The translations under genes were made by a program, and so were the position numbers. A DNA stretch of 34,147 nucleotides, from contig NW_014577196.1 of assembly GCF_000485595.1 (NCBI RefSeq), forward strand, positions 298,872 to 333,018, written 5' to 3'. Shown piece by piece: positions 1 through 11,878 of this stretch. Source of the stretch: Priapulus caudatus (lineage: Eukaryota; Priapulida; Priapulimorpha; Priapulimorphida; Priapulidae). The notes under the pieces are model-generated. The model saw only the letters and a list, made by a program, of their open reading frames with translations, was not told the origin of the DNA and did not search any database. The number at the start of each line of letters is the position of its first letter. Within the stretch, counting starts at the first letter, position 1.

Positions 1-112
1 ACCGTGTGCGTGTGCGTCACCGTGTGCGTGTGCGCGTGCGTGCGTGTGTGCGTGTGTCCGTGCGTGCGTGCGTGCGCGTGGGCGAATGTGTGTGTGTACG
101 CGTGCGTGCGCC
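1..112. repeat. GT/GC-rich microsatellite (left edge)
   Basis: Irregular alternation of GTGT, GCGT and CACC words continuing off the left edge. Alternating purine-pyrimidine composition favours Z-DNA in vitro; no gene is seen. Confidence 0.8.
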
Positions 113-1200
113 TAAAATAAACTGGCAAAATTCGTGAAAAATAATCGTCTGCGTGATAAACATATTTCGCACCACCTGTCAGGCGCGGCCTGCGTGACAT
201 GCCTCCGCTAACAAAGAGCAATTTCGAGCCCCCTATGGCGCGCGGAACAAAAACCCAATTTTTTGGGAATCGGTTTTTTCTGCCAGAGTGAGAAATGGCC
301 GGTATATATGCGCTTTTAATACTTACGCTCTCGACTTTGTTTCGGTATAGTGAGTCCTGTAGCTCCGGATAATGCGGGTACATACGTAGGATGCACCGGA
401 TTCGTACACTAGTCTCTCCTTACGTTTCTTACGAATGCACAAACACACGCTGATTCGTGTTTTGTATAACTTTATATGTTTTTTTTTCGGCTAGCTAAGA
501 ATTGCAAATTTTTACATTATTGCGAGCCTTTTGGCTAAGGCTTAGCTTTGATAAACAACTCGGGCAATCTAACTTTGCTCCCCCCCCAAGAGAAAACGGT
601 GGCTGTTTATACCGTACATGTCGTAATTAAGGTCATGTCACCGTATTTTGATGACGCATGAACACTAACGCTAGCGTGATAGTTTTAATTGTGCAATTAA
701 TAAGCAGACATGGGCCTCTTTTATTTGACAATGCTTATTGGAGAGATCTGCAGACTGTAGTAAAACGTTGATATTAGTGCCATAAGCGCGCTAAAATAGT
801 CTAACTTCAAAACGCGTAGTCTCAAATATTTTTTTTACATTAGAATGCGTTAGAAGAAGTAAAATAAAGCCACCCACCAAAGGTAAGTTTACATATGTGC
901 TTTAGTGTATACCTATAGCAACAGATTATCGTGGGTAAAGAAAGGATGCTAAACTATAATTGGTCAGTCGTAATTGTAAACCTGCCAGTAGATTCGATTT
1001 CTTATATGATAGACATTTTGAAATTGAAAAATTGAAAACTGGAGTACGTGAATTAGGAATAGGAAAAGGGCAAAATAACGAACATAGCGTGTAACAAAAT
1101 TTTGCTTATAAATTTAAAATGTATAAAATTTAAAATGACTGTCATTGACTCGAGCACTGGTAATGTGTATTTGTTAACAGACGAACGCACACGTGTTGGT
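113..1200. other. intergenic DNA, no gene seen
   Basis: AT-moderate sequence without long open frames. There is an eight-base C run near 580. I see no RNA gene, repeat family or clear promoter here. Confidence 0.6.
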
Positions 1201-1344
1201 CGCGCGCGCGCGTGCGTGTGTGTGGTTGTGACCCAGTGTGTGTGTGTGTGTGTGTGTGTTGTGTGTGTGCGTGCACGCGCGCGAGTGTGTGTGTGTGTGC
1301 GTGCGTGCGTGCGTGTATGTGTGTGAGTGTAGGCGCGCGCACGT

Positions 1345-1375
<31 letters not shown>

Positions 1376-1377
1376 GC
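1201..1377. repeat. compound (CG)n/(TG)n/(CGTG)n microsatellite
   Basis: Mixed CG, TG and TGCG units with short interruptions. Open frames on both strands (Cys-Val or His-Thr runs) are products of the repeat. Confidence 0.85.
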
Positions 1378-2331
1378 CGCTTGTGTGTGACGGCGGAAGG
1401 TGTGAGAGTGAGATTTGTGACGGAGCGATAATTTTTGTATACGACATGATCTTCATCGGTTGCAACCTGTTCAGATCAGCATGCTCGTGATAAATTAACA
1501 CTTTCGATCGGTAGTGTACGGTGCTGCTGAGCTAATCTAGTCAGCCACACGTGAAGTACTTTGCGCGTCTTGTCTATGCTTAATTCGTATTCGGTGTCAG
1601 AAATCGCCGTATGAAATCAGTATGAGGACCGGTGATATTTCTCTCCCATTGCTTGTAGTCGTGAGTGACGCACTGACGCACTGACGCACATTTACTGCGA
1701 ACAGCAGGCGAGCGAGTTGTGAGAAAAAGATATTGTTGATGTTTGCGTCTGCATGCAGATTTAACGATCGCTCTTCGATCCTAACCTGATTTAATTATTT
1801 AATTAATTATTATGTTTATATATATATATTATATTATATTATATTAATTATTTAATTGTGCCGTGAACGTCTATGTTAATTATTGGAACGTTTTTGTTAT
1901 TCAGGGAACAACATTCTGGAAATGGCGCGGCGATTGGCAAACGTACCCTTTCATTTCAGCCATTGCCTGTGTAGTGTTTGCCTTTGTAGTAGTTGCCTAT
2001 GTAGTGTTTGATTAATTGTTTTCAAGCAGTCTCCATGTTTACGAAAAGTACATGAGGGGGGGGGGGCGCATTATTTTCCATATTTCTCAACAGTTTAAGC
2101 ACTTGCTTACCAACCTTCCTTGCGTATGACCACGTGGTGTGTAGTAACGTTAATATGTTTTATAATACTTGTAGGTTGTTACGGCCACTAATACATGTAT
2201 ATCAACGATTAGAAATATGAAATTTATTTTGATTTTGTTGTCGTTGTCACATGACACTCGAACTTGACTCGCGATGGTTCCAGAAACCGTCGACCTTAGT
2301 AAACGACATTGCAGTGATTTATAATAGAGGG
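1378..2331. other. intergenic DNA, no gene seen
   Basis: Contains a triple GACGCACT-type repeat near 1668-1688, an AT-only stretch (about 1793-1857) and a G run near 2055-2066. No coding or RNA feature is supported. Confidence 0.6.
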
Positions 2332-2392
2332 TAGTAGAGGCAGAGGCAGAGGCAGAGGCAGAGGCAGAGGCAGAGGCAGAGACAGAGGCGGG
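2332..2392. repeat. (AGAGGC)n hexamer repeat
   Basis: About nine tandem AGAGGC units, one altered to AGAGAC. The complementary frame reads Leu-Pro repeats and is not taken as a gene. Confidence 0.85.
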
Positions 2393-2921
2393 TTGGAGGA
2401 ATATAGAGAAATTAGTGGATGGTGAACGACGGGTTCGATTTCACACACGGTCGGAGGCACGTCTATGTGTGAAGCCATGTTCATTTACGCGAATCTGAAG
2501 AAGGTTGCCTTAGGATTTTTTTTCCAACTGCAATTTCACAGCCTATAATAGCGTAAATCAACGGTAAATTTGAAGCAACCGTTAACGTTAAAGTAACCGT
2601 ATGTATAGCAACATAATTGTATATAACATATAGCTTATAAATAAGGCTAATGTATTTTACCTCGAATGTTTATGTTACACACTGTCGGCGTTTAGCTGCA
2701 TATAGTCTGTTATATCTAGTCTATATACTGTTGCACTGCGTTTTATGAGAACTGCTCGAACATATTCTGTAATGCTGGCAGAGCCGATTGAGCGAATGTA
2801 AGACAGCTAGCATGCGTGTCATGTGATATTTGTTCTGAAGGCGAACATGTAGTCGACGCGATTTTGATAGACGTTAGGTGTTTAATTAAAGCTATGCGAT
2901 GAGTGATGTGTGCATGCGTGC

Positions 2922-3029
<108 letters not shown>

Positions 3030-3121
3030 CGTGCGCGTGTGGGGGGTGTATGTGCGTGTGTTGAACGAGGCGGATTGCATTGTAATCGTAATAAAACGTA
3101 GGATGGAAAACTCGAATGCGT

Positions 3122-3350
3122 CACAATAAAGCACTCGGCAGTTAGATGCGATATTGTATGACTACTAGGCACTTTAATTTAATTTAATTTTTTTTTAAAA
3201 AAAAGTTAGGGTTAGGGTTAGGTTAGGTGTTAGGGTTTAGGTTAGGTTAGGGTTAGGGTAGGGTTTTTTTTTTTTAAGTGCCTAGTAGTCATATCCTAAG
3301 TGCCTAGTAGTCATACAATATCGCATCTAACTGCCGGGTGCCACAATAAA
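3122..3350. mobile_element. non-autonomous foldback element with TTAGGG-type core
   Basis: Left arm 3131-3174 and right arm 3298-3341 are reverse complements over 44 bp with one mismatch. The bases just outside are an identical 9-bp direct repeat, CACAATAAA, at 3122-3130 and 3342-3350, as expected for a target-site duplication. That makes a 211-bp element with no coding capacity. Inside the left arm lies a TTTAA-rich stretch and an A8 run. The core at 3206-3263 is about ten TTAGGG-like units (TTAGGG, TTAGG, TTAGGTG and similar), then T12. The innermost 18 bp of the right arm are duplicated in direct orientation (3276-3293 and 3298-3315, separated by TCCT). Long inverted ends with a 9-bp duplication fit a Mutator-like MITE or foldback element; the superfamily is inference. 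No second copy was found in the window. Confidence 0.8.
3206..3263 (+). repeat. interstitial degenerate TTAGGG repeat
   Basis: About ten tandem units with lengths of 5 to 7 bp (TTAGGG, TTAGG, TTAGGTG, TTTAGG, TAGGG). They sit entirely inside the foldback element, so this is not a chromosome end. Confidence 0.9.
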
Positions 3351-5110
3351 GGCTTTCGAATAACCAACCATATCATGATTTCGCACTCTCAACTTCCGAG
3401 AGATCATATGACGCAAGTAGTGACGTAATATCCGCACATAACGTCATCGCTCATTCTGCTTTGAAATTTCCGAAATTGCGAAAATCTGATCGATATCAAA
3501 TTCTTGACTATTATCTGCATTTTAAAAGTGCAAGCTTATATTTATGATGAAAGCCTTCAGAAAGAGAATTTTCTCTCGAGACCATCTCACATAATCACGT
3601 ATGCATTTATTGCATGCAAAGATATTCATTCGCGCTAACACGGCCTCGTCTTGTTACAACTTTGCTACAACGTAGCATGTTATATGTTTCATATTGCACC
3701 TTTTAGACGTGCGCAGCAACTAGTGCAGTCGCTAGTATTCATGTCGAATATCACGCTGCGTCGCTATGGACCGGTTTCCGTTCTAAATAGCTTGACTGTG
3801 ACGTAGGTTGACGCGATTCAGATTAATTATTGTTCTATCGCTGCGCAAAAACACGGCATTGTAATTGCTGCGGGCGATGAAATATAAACAAATATTCACC
3901 GCTGATTAATCGATGCTAATAATAGCCGGCACGAGGTACGGCAATAGAAGGTTCGAGCCAGTGAACAGTGGCAGTAAATAATTATGTCGCTGTTGAATTT
4001 TTACAAATTTCCTGCCGAACCTCGCAATGTTATCACTACGATAGGAAAGAGACGCCATTGTCGGTTTGTAAGTCTTTCAGATATAGCTGTGCAATATATT
4101 TCAATGGTTTCGTTTTGCACATTTACACAATATCATGAGCTTATAATACATCATTGTACAATGCATTATTACTAGCTCATTATTTTATCTACGTGATTCC
4201 AGTGCACCCTGCGCGGGCGCGTGTTCGTGAGCGCGCGCATGGGCGTATAGATTGTGAGGTATTAGGGTGAAGGCTTCAGCCTAAATTGGGCATATAACGA
4301 CACCGACGGAAGCTACGTTTCATTGCTAACGCCTTCCATTTCAAACCCGAGTAAGAGAATGCGTTCAGGCTGTAGTGTGAATTCAATCCCGCATGCGAGT
4401 CAAGTGCGTTTGGAAATGTGAACAAATAACCGCTACACATTTTCTGAATTCCGCCTAACACTGGAAGCCGGTTTCACATTTACGAGGGTATATTGTGATC
4501 GACTTGTTGCAACGTGCTGTTGATACGTGCTGTTGATACAAACGTGTGCGACGTCATGAATACGTTTATAAAATGCAGAGGCACTGATAAATAGCATCAC
4601 TTATGCGTTCTCGCAGACTTCGCGCACGCGATATAGATCGTGCTTAGTTACAGTTAGTATGCAATGAGACAGACAAGGTCGTCTTTCTTGTGTTAATAAA
4701 CTATGCGCACGTGTGCGGTAGTGATATCCTATTAGTCATTCCTAGCGGTTTCAGCCGTGTCTCTTCGCAGTGAATATAGTTCGATTCGAATCGAGTTCGT
4801 TTTAAATCATATTCATAATTAATCCCAATGAATTCATCAGCAGCGATTGAGATTAGTATGAAACATCTCCGAATTACAAAATATTAAATACACTTCAATT
4901 AAATACTCGTGTAAACCGATAGCAGCATAATTTGCAATTCTGATTGATTAAATCATTAAATTAAGTTGTAATTTTAAATAATTCGATTTCGATTTAGTTT
5001 TACGCATATTCTTTCAGGAATGTTAACTGACAAAATCAATAAACGCAAGTGTATTCGTAATTCGCACATATAACAGATATAATTGAGTATTGATGACCAA
5101 TACCATAGTT
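3351..5110. other. intergenic DNA, no gene seen
   Basis: Unique, fairly AT-rich sequence. Short open frames (for example 3984-4175) have no recognisable domain or flanking splice logic. No repeat array is present. Confidence 0.55.
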
Positions 5111-5112
5111 GG

Positions 5113-5151
5113 TAATCCAACTAATTGGTTTGTCTCCAATAGTTGGATTTA
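5113..5151. other. short inverted repeat (hairpin)
   Basis: AATCCAACTAATTGG near 5114-5128 faces CCAATAGTTGGATT at 5136-5149 across a 7-base loop. The stem is 14 bp with one bulged A. CCAAT-type words recur just upstream near 5098. Confidence 0.6.
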
Positions 5152-6348
5152 AGTAGCTTCCTGTTGTTCCATGTGCAACTGCACGTGTGTTTCCCGGCAT
5201 GCCACGCGAGTTTACGTTCGTAATTTGCAATAAAAATCTAATGAGGGCCAAGTCCGAAACGAAACGCCAACGAACAACGTACGCGGTTTGTGAATCTACT
5301 CGTTATAAGCGCGCATGCGCAAATATGATGATCACGTGGCGTTAAAAAACTATCGGCTTCGATTTCACACCATAAGTGCAATATTGAAACAGCTATGTTT
5401 GTTTGTGTGCGAGCCTGCTTGCGCGCGCGTGGTTGTGTGCGTGCGTGTACGCGCGCGCGTTATACATGCACGCAATATTCTTGCAGCCGATGCCTAGTGT
5501 TTTATGCCACTGTTGCAATAACACTGTTGCAAGCTTGGACATTGCCGTGTCACTGGAGAAACAACGGCGGCGGCCATATATGCATAGATTCTATCAATTT
5601 CGTTTTTACATAATCACGGCAAATAAAGGACGTCGTCAGCTGTTGCTGCTGCCGGCGAGGGTCATGACCTTTAGGACAATGACGTTTAATTAGCAGGACC
5701 AGCTGCTTAACACAGAGAGTGAGGAGGGGGGAGGGAAGAGAGGATGAGTTGCAAGCGACAGACCATTCACTTACTCGATGAGGCCGCGTGCATTCTGTAA
5801 GTAAGCACTAAGGATGCTAGTGCCGATAATTATTTGCTCGCACAGATTTGACTGTTGATACATCAGATGCGGGCAGCGGCCTTGCCCAACCGGGCATCGC
5901 AAAAATAGAACGTGGTTGTGCGAAAAATGTCGATATTACCTATTACCACTTTATCATTCCGCGTGGCCCCTTCTATTCTAGCATCGTTTTATATTAATAA
6001 CATTGAAGTAATTAAGATAGATGCGATACACAGAGTTATGGCGAGGATCAGGGATTAGAGCATAGTCGCGAGTGCCACATATATTGTCGCCAACCTGTCC
6101 TATTCAGCGGGCTCCGTTATAGCAGTGCCCAGATACGAGGATATGTGCCGATTAGGCGCATCGCTCTAGGGGATGTTGCTAACGGGTAGCATTTATTATT
6201 AGCCACACGTTCTTCTTTCCAATGATGTGCAGTTGTGCTGGAAAATGTCTGGTGAATAGGACCGCTAGTGGATATAAATTGCCGGGATCAATAGCAGAAC
6301 AGACCGACGCGTGCCAAAAGCGCAGGTTGCTGCACATCCCTGCTGCTG
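5152..6348. other. intergenic DNA with a small GC/GT microsatellite
   Basis: A GT/GC-rich patch lies at about 5400-5462. The rest is unique sequence with overlapping short frames of no recognisable content, so none is called as a gene. Confidence 0.55.

Positions 6349-6384
<36 letters not shown>
6349..6384. repeat. (GGCT)9 tetranucleotide repeat
   Basis: Nine perfect GGCT units. The reverse frame reads Ser-Gln-Pro-Ala style repeats, a by-product. Confidence 0.95.
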
Positions 6385-6385
<1 letters not shown>

Positions 6386-6469
6386 CACGCGCGCGTATAC
6401 CAGTGCTAGCCGCCCGCCGCATCACTACATTAACATAGCTGATGCTGCTGCTGCTGATGTTGGTCCTGC

Positions 6470-6699
6470 TGTCGTTGGTGGTGGTGGTGGTGGTGCTGGT
6501 GGTAGTAAAGGTAGTGTAGGTGGGGTAGAGGCAGTGACAGTGTTGTTGTTGTGGTTGTTGTTGGTGGTGGCAGTGGGTGGTGTTGGTGGCGACGGTGTTG
6601 TTGTTGTTGTTGTTGTTAGTGGTGGTGGTGGTGTTGGTGGTGATGGGGGTAGTCGTGGTGGTGGTAAAGGTAGTGTAAGTGGGGTAGAAGCAGTGACAG

Positions 6700-6730
<31 letters not shown>

Positions 6731-7035
6731 GGTGGTGGTGTTGGTGGTGGTGATGGGGGTGGTGGTGATAAAGATAGTGTAAGTGGGGTAGAAGCAGTGA
6801 CAGTGGTGTTGTTGTTGTTGGTGGTGATGGTGTTGGTGGTGGTAGTGGCAATGGCAGTGGCAGGGGTGGTGTTGGTGGTAATGATGGTGTTGTTGTTGGT
6901 GGTGGTGGCGGGGTGTTGTTGTTGGTGGTGGTGTTGCTGCTGCGGCTGGTGGTGGTCCTGCTGCCGTTGTTGCTGCTGTTGGTGGTGGTGATCCTGCTGC
7001 TGTTGCTGCTGGTGGTCATGGTGGTGCTGTTGCTA
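6470..7035. repeat. compound GTT/GGT/GCT array with an embedded higher-order unit
   Basis: Long trinucleotide array dominated by GTT and GGT on this strand. A non-repeat module of about 45 bp (starting TAAAGGTAGTGTA and ending GCAGTGACAG) recurs at 6506, 6665 and 6769, so the array has grown partly by larger duplications. Spacings are 159 and 104 bp, so reading frame is not kept across all copies. The minus strand is open for 271 codons of Asn/Ser/Thr/Gln/Pro runs, but nothing unique supports a protein. Confidence 0.85.
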
Positions 7036-8184
7036 ATACTACTACTACCACCGACGGTTCTGTTGTTGCCACCTCTATAGCTCCTCTTCACCACTGAGAC
7101 CACTTCACTTCAATCGGTTGGTTTCTTTAGACGCACTTGCAATGTAATGCTATTAATTAATAATAAAAAATGCATTATGCCTTGTAGTCGAATTGTAAAG
7201 ACAGCTTTTTCAGATAAAAAAAAAACTATAGCAGCAGCGATACGACTCCCACTATTACTGTCCTGATGATAATAATAATAATAACAACAATAATAATAAA
7301 AGCATGTACAATAACAGAATTAAGAAACCAACACCGTGAGGCAATGTTTGATTTTAAAGTTGAAAAATCACATTTTATTCTCAACACAAAATGCATACAA
7401 TAATAAATTATTATTAAAATATTATATTAGGTCTGTTTGTATCTTCCTGATTTGAAGTCACCAAGAATCGGCTCTTGAAATGTGCACCACCGTGAGCTAG
7501 TCTCCCTGCTGGCTGGAAAAGGACTCCTTTGTGTTATTTACAATATATTCCCGCACAGACAAGTGCTAGCACCACGATGGCACTGTTAAAACAGCCCCTC
7601 GACAAAGCAGGGGCGCTTGTCCGTCAGCAGGCATATAACAAAACTCCTAATATATACAGTTTTACCTGCTAGAGACAAGGTCCTGTTCGCCAAGGGGCTT
7701 CACACTCACGCGAACACACACGCGCGCGTGAGATACACCACCGTTCACAGCAATAACGCTGAGCCAGCCAGGGCTCTCCGTATTTTATGTACAATATTGC
7801 CCAAAGACTAACACAACATCGAAGCGTGAGGGCTGCTGGTTCGCCGGTATATGTATACTATATGAGAGGTAGGTCTCAGTAGTACGTACAGAGGCAATTT
7901 CGAAGCCAAGTTCAATGAATTTTTTTTTAGAAATAAAAAACAACTCGAATAGTTAATGTTTTTCGATGACGTAAGGTTGAACGCGATCGATATATATATA
8001 TCATAGCTCTTGGTGACTCAACGTTTGCAAAGAAAATTGGGTAAACATCTGCCAGAGCGGAGAATTTCGAAAAACGTACGCCAGGGGGCTAGCAGGGTGA
8101 CCGTATTTACAATAACAAGAAATGGGACACCGTTCCCACCGGCCCTGCTGGCTACCTGGCAACTACAACACCAACAATATGGCA
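7036..8184. other. intergenic DNA, no gene seen
   Basis: Holds an (AAT)n tract with ACA interruptions at about 7269-7299 and an A9 run near 7218. Otherwise it is unique sequence without a supported gene. Confidence 0.55.
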
Positions 8185-8238
8185 TAGAGAGAGAGAGATG
8201 GAGATGGAGAGAGAGAGATGGAGATGGAGAGAGAGAGA
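8185..8238. repeat. 20-bp GA-rich tandem repeat
   Basis: Two and a half copies of a 20-bp unit made of a GA run followed by GATGGAGATG. Confidence 0.8.
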
Positions 8239-9420
8239 ACAGTAACGGTGGAAAGCTGACTGAGGTCGATACAGTTGCATGTACAGACAACACGGATATT
8301 GTAATGCACCTATACGAGAGACTAATCCCACTACTACAAAATGCTAATTAAAACTAGTTCAATGTCACTAACAAACCACAACGAGTAAAACTTATTACAG
8401 AAACGACCTGATGCCTAGGCACACACACACGCGTATGCGCCCTACGCAACTAAAATATAGCGAGAACGAAAGCGGAATAGAACGCGGGCGACGGGCGCCA
8501 AGACAAGCCAATGAATGGACATCATATAGCCGCGCGCGCACAATACAGCAAGCTACTCGCCACGCTAGCGCAAAATTTCCAGCCGCAGAAATTTGGGTCA
8601 CGCTAGGCGGAAAAAATCAATAACCGCATTTTAAAGTTGCGCTGTTTTTGCTACGAGCGCGCGCAATCAATTTGGTCCCTTGTGTAGAACGGCGGGCTTC
8701 TATGGAATACATTAGGACCGCTCCAGCAATCACACAACGCGAGGGGCGCAAGGCACGAGAGAGCGAGAAGCAAACGTTGCGCCACATCTTCGAGACCGAT
8801 GGATGAATGGTACGTGTCCCCGACGGTGTGTGCACGTGCGTGTGTGTGGGTGGGTGGGGGGGGGGGATGAGGAGCAAGCAACACAGCTCACTTTGCCCTC
8901 CGACACTCAGTACCCAGAGCACGACGCAGCGCGCGGATTCAGAGGGCCCCAACGGAGGGAAAACACAAATCAGTTTTGCACGAAATGGTCAACAACAACG
9001 ACACCATGCACCATCAATTGCGAACGACCAAACGATACACCCCCCACACACAGCACACGCATAGTTACGCACGCGCACACACGGTCCAATGTTTTGCCCC
9101 GCCATTCGTCGTTGGTGATTTCTGGACTGGTCCAGCAGAATGCTCACGAACACACACACGCACCTGTGACATAAGCTGAAGGCTGCGGCGCATAACCCCG
9201 GCGGCGCTCAACATTGGCGGAAATAAAATGAAACGGAAACGCGCGACTTGTTATATACAGTTTGGAATAATAATGCTAAAAACCAAAAATCACAGGACAG
9301 GTAAAACACGTACATACATCCAACAAGTGAGGTAGTTTCATATTGTTTCACCAACATCATCTCGGGAGATTTAAAGATTCACTAACATCATACATAATTA
9401 GAACAGAGCATTTTACACTG
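8239..9420. other. intergenic DNA with scattered CA/GT tracts
   Basis: Contains a short CA tract near 8418, a GT/GGGT/G-run patch at about 8827-8870 and CA patches near 9050-9165. The many overlapping short frames follow the repeats and are not called. Confidence 0.55.
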
Positions 9421-9490
9421 GGCAGCTCCGGGCATAATGTAATAAAAATATTATGTGTTCCTCTCCCATTAACTATATGCCGGAGCTGCC
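9421..9490. other. stem-loop with 15-bp stem
   Basis: GGCAGCTCCGGGCATA at 9421-9436 pairs with TATGCCGGAGCTGCC at 9476-9490, giving 15 pairs and one bulged G around a 39-base AT-rich loop. The stem is GC-rich and non-repetitive. It is shorter than a usual pre-miRNA stem, so an RNA element, cruciform or transposon remnant are all possible. Confidence 0.65.
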
Positions 9491-9794
9491 GAGCGAGAAT
9501 TAAAATCATGGGCAATAGTTACCGAACACCTTCGAATTCACACGTGTTTTCCCTCTACGCTAATATATATATATATATCTTTGTGCCTCCCTGCCGGCTG
9601 ACTGCGCACCTGTATAATATACACACATACACACACGACAGTATCTAACACCAGTGATTGCATGCCACTAATATATTCCTCCCTGAAACCAGCATGCTGT
9701 GTCGTCGGACACCACTGGCTATATATATATATATATTATATATATCCATACACGATCATATTCCCTGCCAATCGGAGTCAGTGTGTCTCTCTGA

Positions 9795-9826
<32 letters not shown>

Positions 9827-10905
9827 TACACACAGAAACACAGAAACACGGCTCCTAATCAACAGTCTATATGCCCAGGTGTATTACCGTGAGCCTAATT
9901 TTTTTCGGGGGGGGGGAAAGCACCTTACAACCCACATGCACCGTTTACAACCAACACGCACCCACACCATTAGTCAACGCAACCCCCGTGCGCGTGCGCG
10001 CATGTGGACAGTATACACCTCCAGACTATTACGTACACGGCACCGCGTGACTAGAGAAAATTGCGGCTGTGAAATGTAGGGCAAGTTTACCTAAACGCCG
10101 GCCGTGCAAATAAACAACCGCACCGCGCAACTCCTTTTTGCGCGTTTTCTCTCGAAATTAACACGCCCCCGCGCCCCCTCGACTCGCCACACCGACGTGC
10201 ATATAGATATATTCACCCATTACGGCGTGTGCGTCACGCCTGGACATCGGTCACACTCCGAACGGCAGGAGGGAGGGAGGGTGGGTGGTAGGGGAGGGGG
10301 GAGGTCGATCACACCGCTACAACCCGGCGCCTTGTTCGTGTTTGCTGTTTTGTGAGGGCCAAACTCCAAATTTCACACGCCAGATGTGAAAACACATATG
10401 CGCGCCCTCGCGCGCTGGTGGGGGTGGTGGTGGGGGGGGGGAGGCCATTTTGTTGTAAGCCAGGCGCCCTGTTCGCCCCGGTGCCATAATAAAATGGTCA
10501 CTAAAACGCGCATACAATCGTTCTCCCATTACACGATATAGCACAGATCCCTACACTATTGATGCCGAGATATTTCGAGGCACGAGCACAGCCGTGTAGC
10601 CGCTCATGATCAGCTATTGCGCTACAGCACAGGTCACTGAGCTGTTTTTTTGTACAGTACAATTAGGAGGTAGAGAAAATATCATTCGATTTCTTCAAAA
10701 GGGAACGGGTGCACGTAGCTTGCATGCGTCATCATCCATACATGCGACAGTGTGTGCTTTTCAAGTATCACGACTAGCTGATATCCACAATATATGATGA
10801 CGAGATTAAATACCGAGGTTCATCTACACCGCATTTTCCTGCACACGCATCCAGCACACACGCACGCACGCACGGACGCACACTCTCCCTCTCTCCCTCC
10901 CACCA

Positions 10906-10910
<5 letters not shown>
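9491..10910. other. intergenic DNA with AT and CA microsatellites
   Basis: AT dinucleotide tracts lie at about 9562-9579 and 9720-9747. An ACGC/AC tract lies at 9795-9836. G-rich patches lie near 9907-9918, 10268-10304 and 10419-10443. No gene is supported. Confidence 0.55.
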
Positions 10911-10946
<36 letters not shown>

Positions 10947-11420
10947 TCTCACTCTCTAGCAATCTTCTGATGAGACTACTAGGGCGAAATGCGTCGCGAC
11001 AGCAAAAATCAGCCCTTTGGCTTTCATTCTGGCTCAAAATCGAGGTCAGCATAGCTGAAAGAATCGATATTTTGCATCTTTGCGGAACCGACATGTACGT
11101 ACAAGCGCACGGCTCGTCATCGGTTTCACATCGAAAGACGTACATGCGTACACGTATACGGTCAGGTTGTACACACACTGCAACACCACCTCGCACGCAA
11201 ACATACCCCCCCCTCCAGTGTCCGTCTATATCAATCACCCGTTCTCTCTCCACTACCCCAAACATCTCTCTCTCTCTGTCTCTCTGTTTCTTTCTCTCTC
11301 TCTCTCCGTCTTGTTCCCGATCTCAATCACTCTCTACACCGGCTTCTCCCTCTTCTCTCACTCTGCACCTCCCCTCCCTCTCCCGCTTCCTCTCCTCCCG
11401 TTTCCCTGCCTATCTGTGCA
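10911..11420. repeat. CT-rich microsatellite region
   Basis: A (CT)n run fills about 10911-10957. Unique sequence follows, then an irregular CT/CTCC pyrimidine stretch at about 11240-11415. Frames through it give Ser-Leu runs only. Confidence 0.75.
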
Positions 11421-11878
11421 AACGTGACACGGGTGCATCACACCGCCCTCATGGCGGCTGTCGTGTTCAGGGAGATAGAGTGGGATTTGTTTGGCATTTG
11501 CTTTAATGTCAGCAGCTTTGTGTGAGTAATTACTGAGCAAATACGGCCAGGGAACCGCGCGCCAACGTGCAATGTAAAACAACCCCCATTTCCCACCGGC
11601 GAAACTCATCCGAAAAAAAATCGCCTGCTCGCCCGTCCGAACGCCTGTCACTCCCTCCTTCTTTCTCTTCCACCGCCTCTCTCCCGGCCAGAGCTGGAAA
11701 TTGGGAATCTTTTCCGACGGGAGAGAAAATTGTCAAGAATGCGGCCGCGGAGACGTGCGCACAACGCGGCCCCGCTGATCAGCATCGGAAGCTGAAGTGG
11801 CCGCGGGGAATGATGACTATGTCACCCACCGACACACAACCAAACATCACTGGTATACGTCCGTCTCTCACGCCAGCG
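11421..11878. other. low-repeat DNA with conserved-element look
   Basis: Around 11490-11545 the sequence has balanced, non-repetitive composition with a TAATTACT homeodomain-type word beside TGTCAGCAGC. A 182-codon plus-strand frame begins here but runs into the minisatellite and shows no domain. No gene is called. Confidence 0.4.

Noticed and set aside
2425-2445. Possible tRNA B box (GGGTTCGATTTC)
   Set aside because: No matching A box, acceptor stem or anticodon arm at the right distance. Similar words near 3950 and 4780 also fail.
3206-3263. True telomere or chromosome end
   Set aside because: The repeats are only about 58 bp, degenerate, and enclosed on both sides by the arms of a foldback element with a target duplication.
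6288-7103. 271-codon minus-strand frame rich in Asn, Ser, Thr, Pro and Gln runs
   Set aside because: It is entirely the complement of the GTT/GGT array, and copy spacings (159 and 104 bp) do not preserve frame. No unique domain follows.
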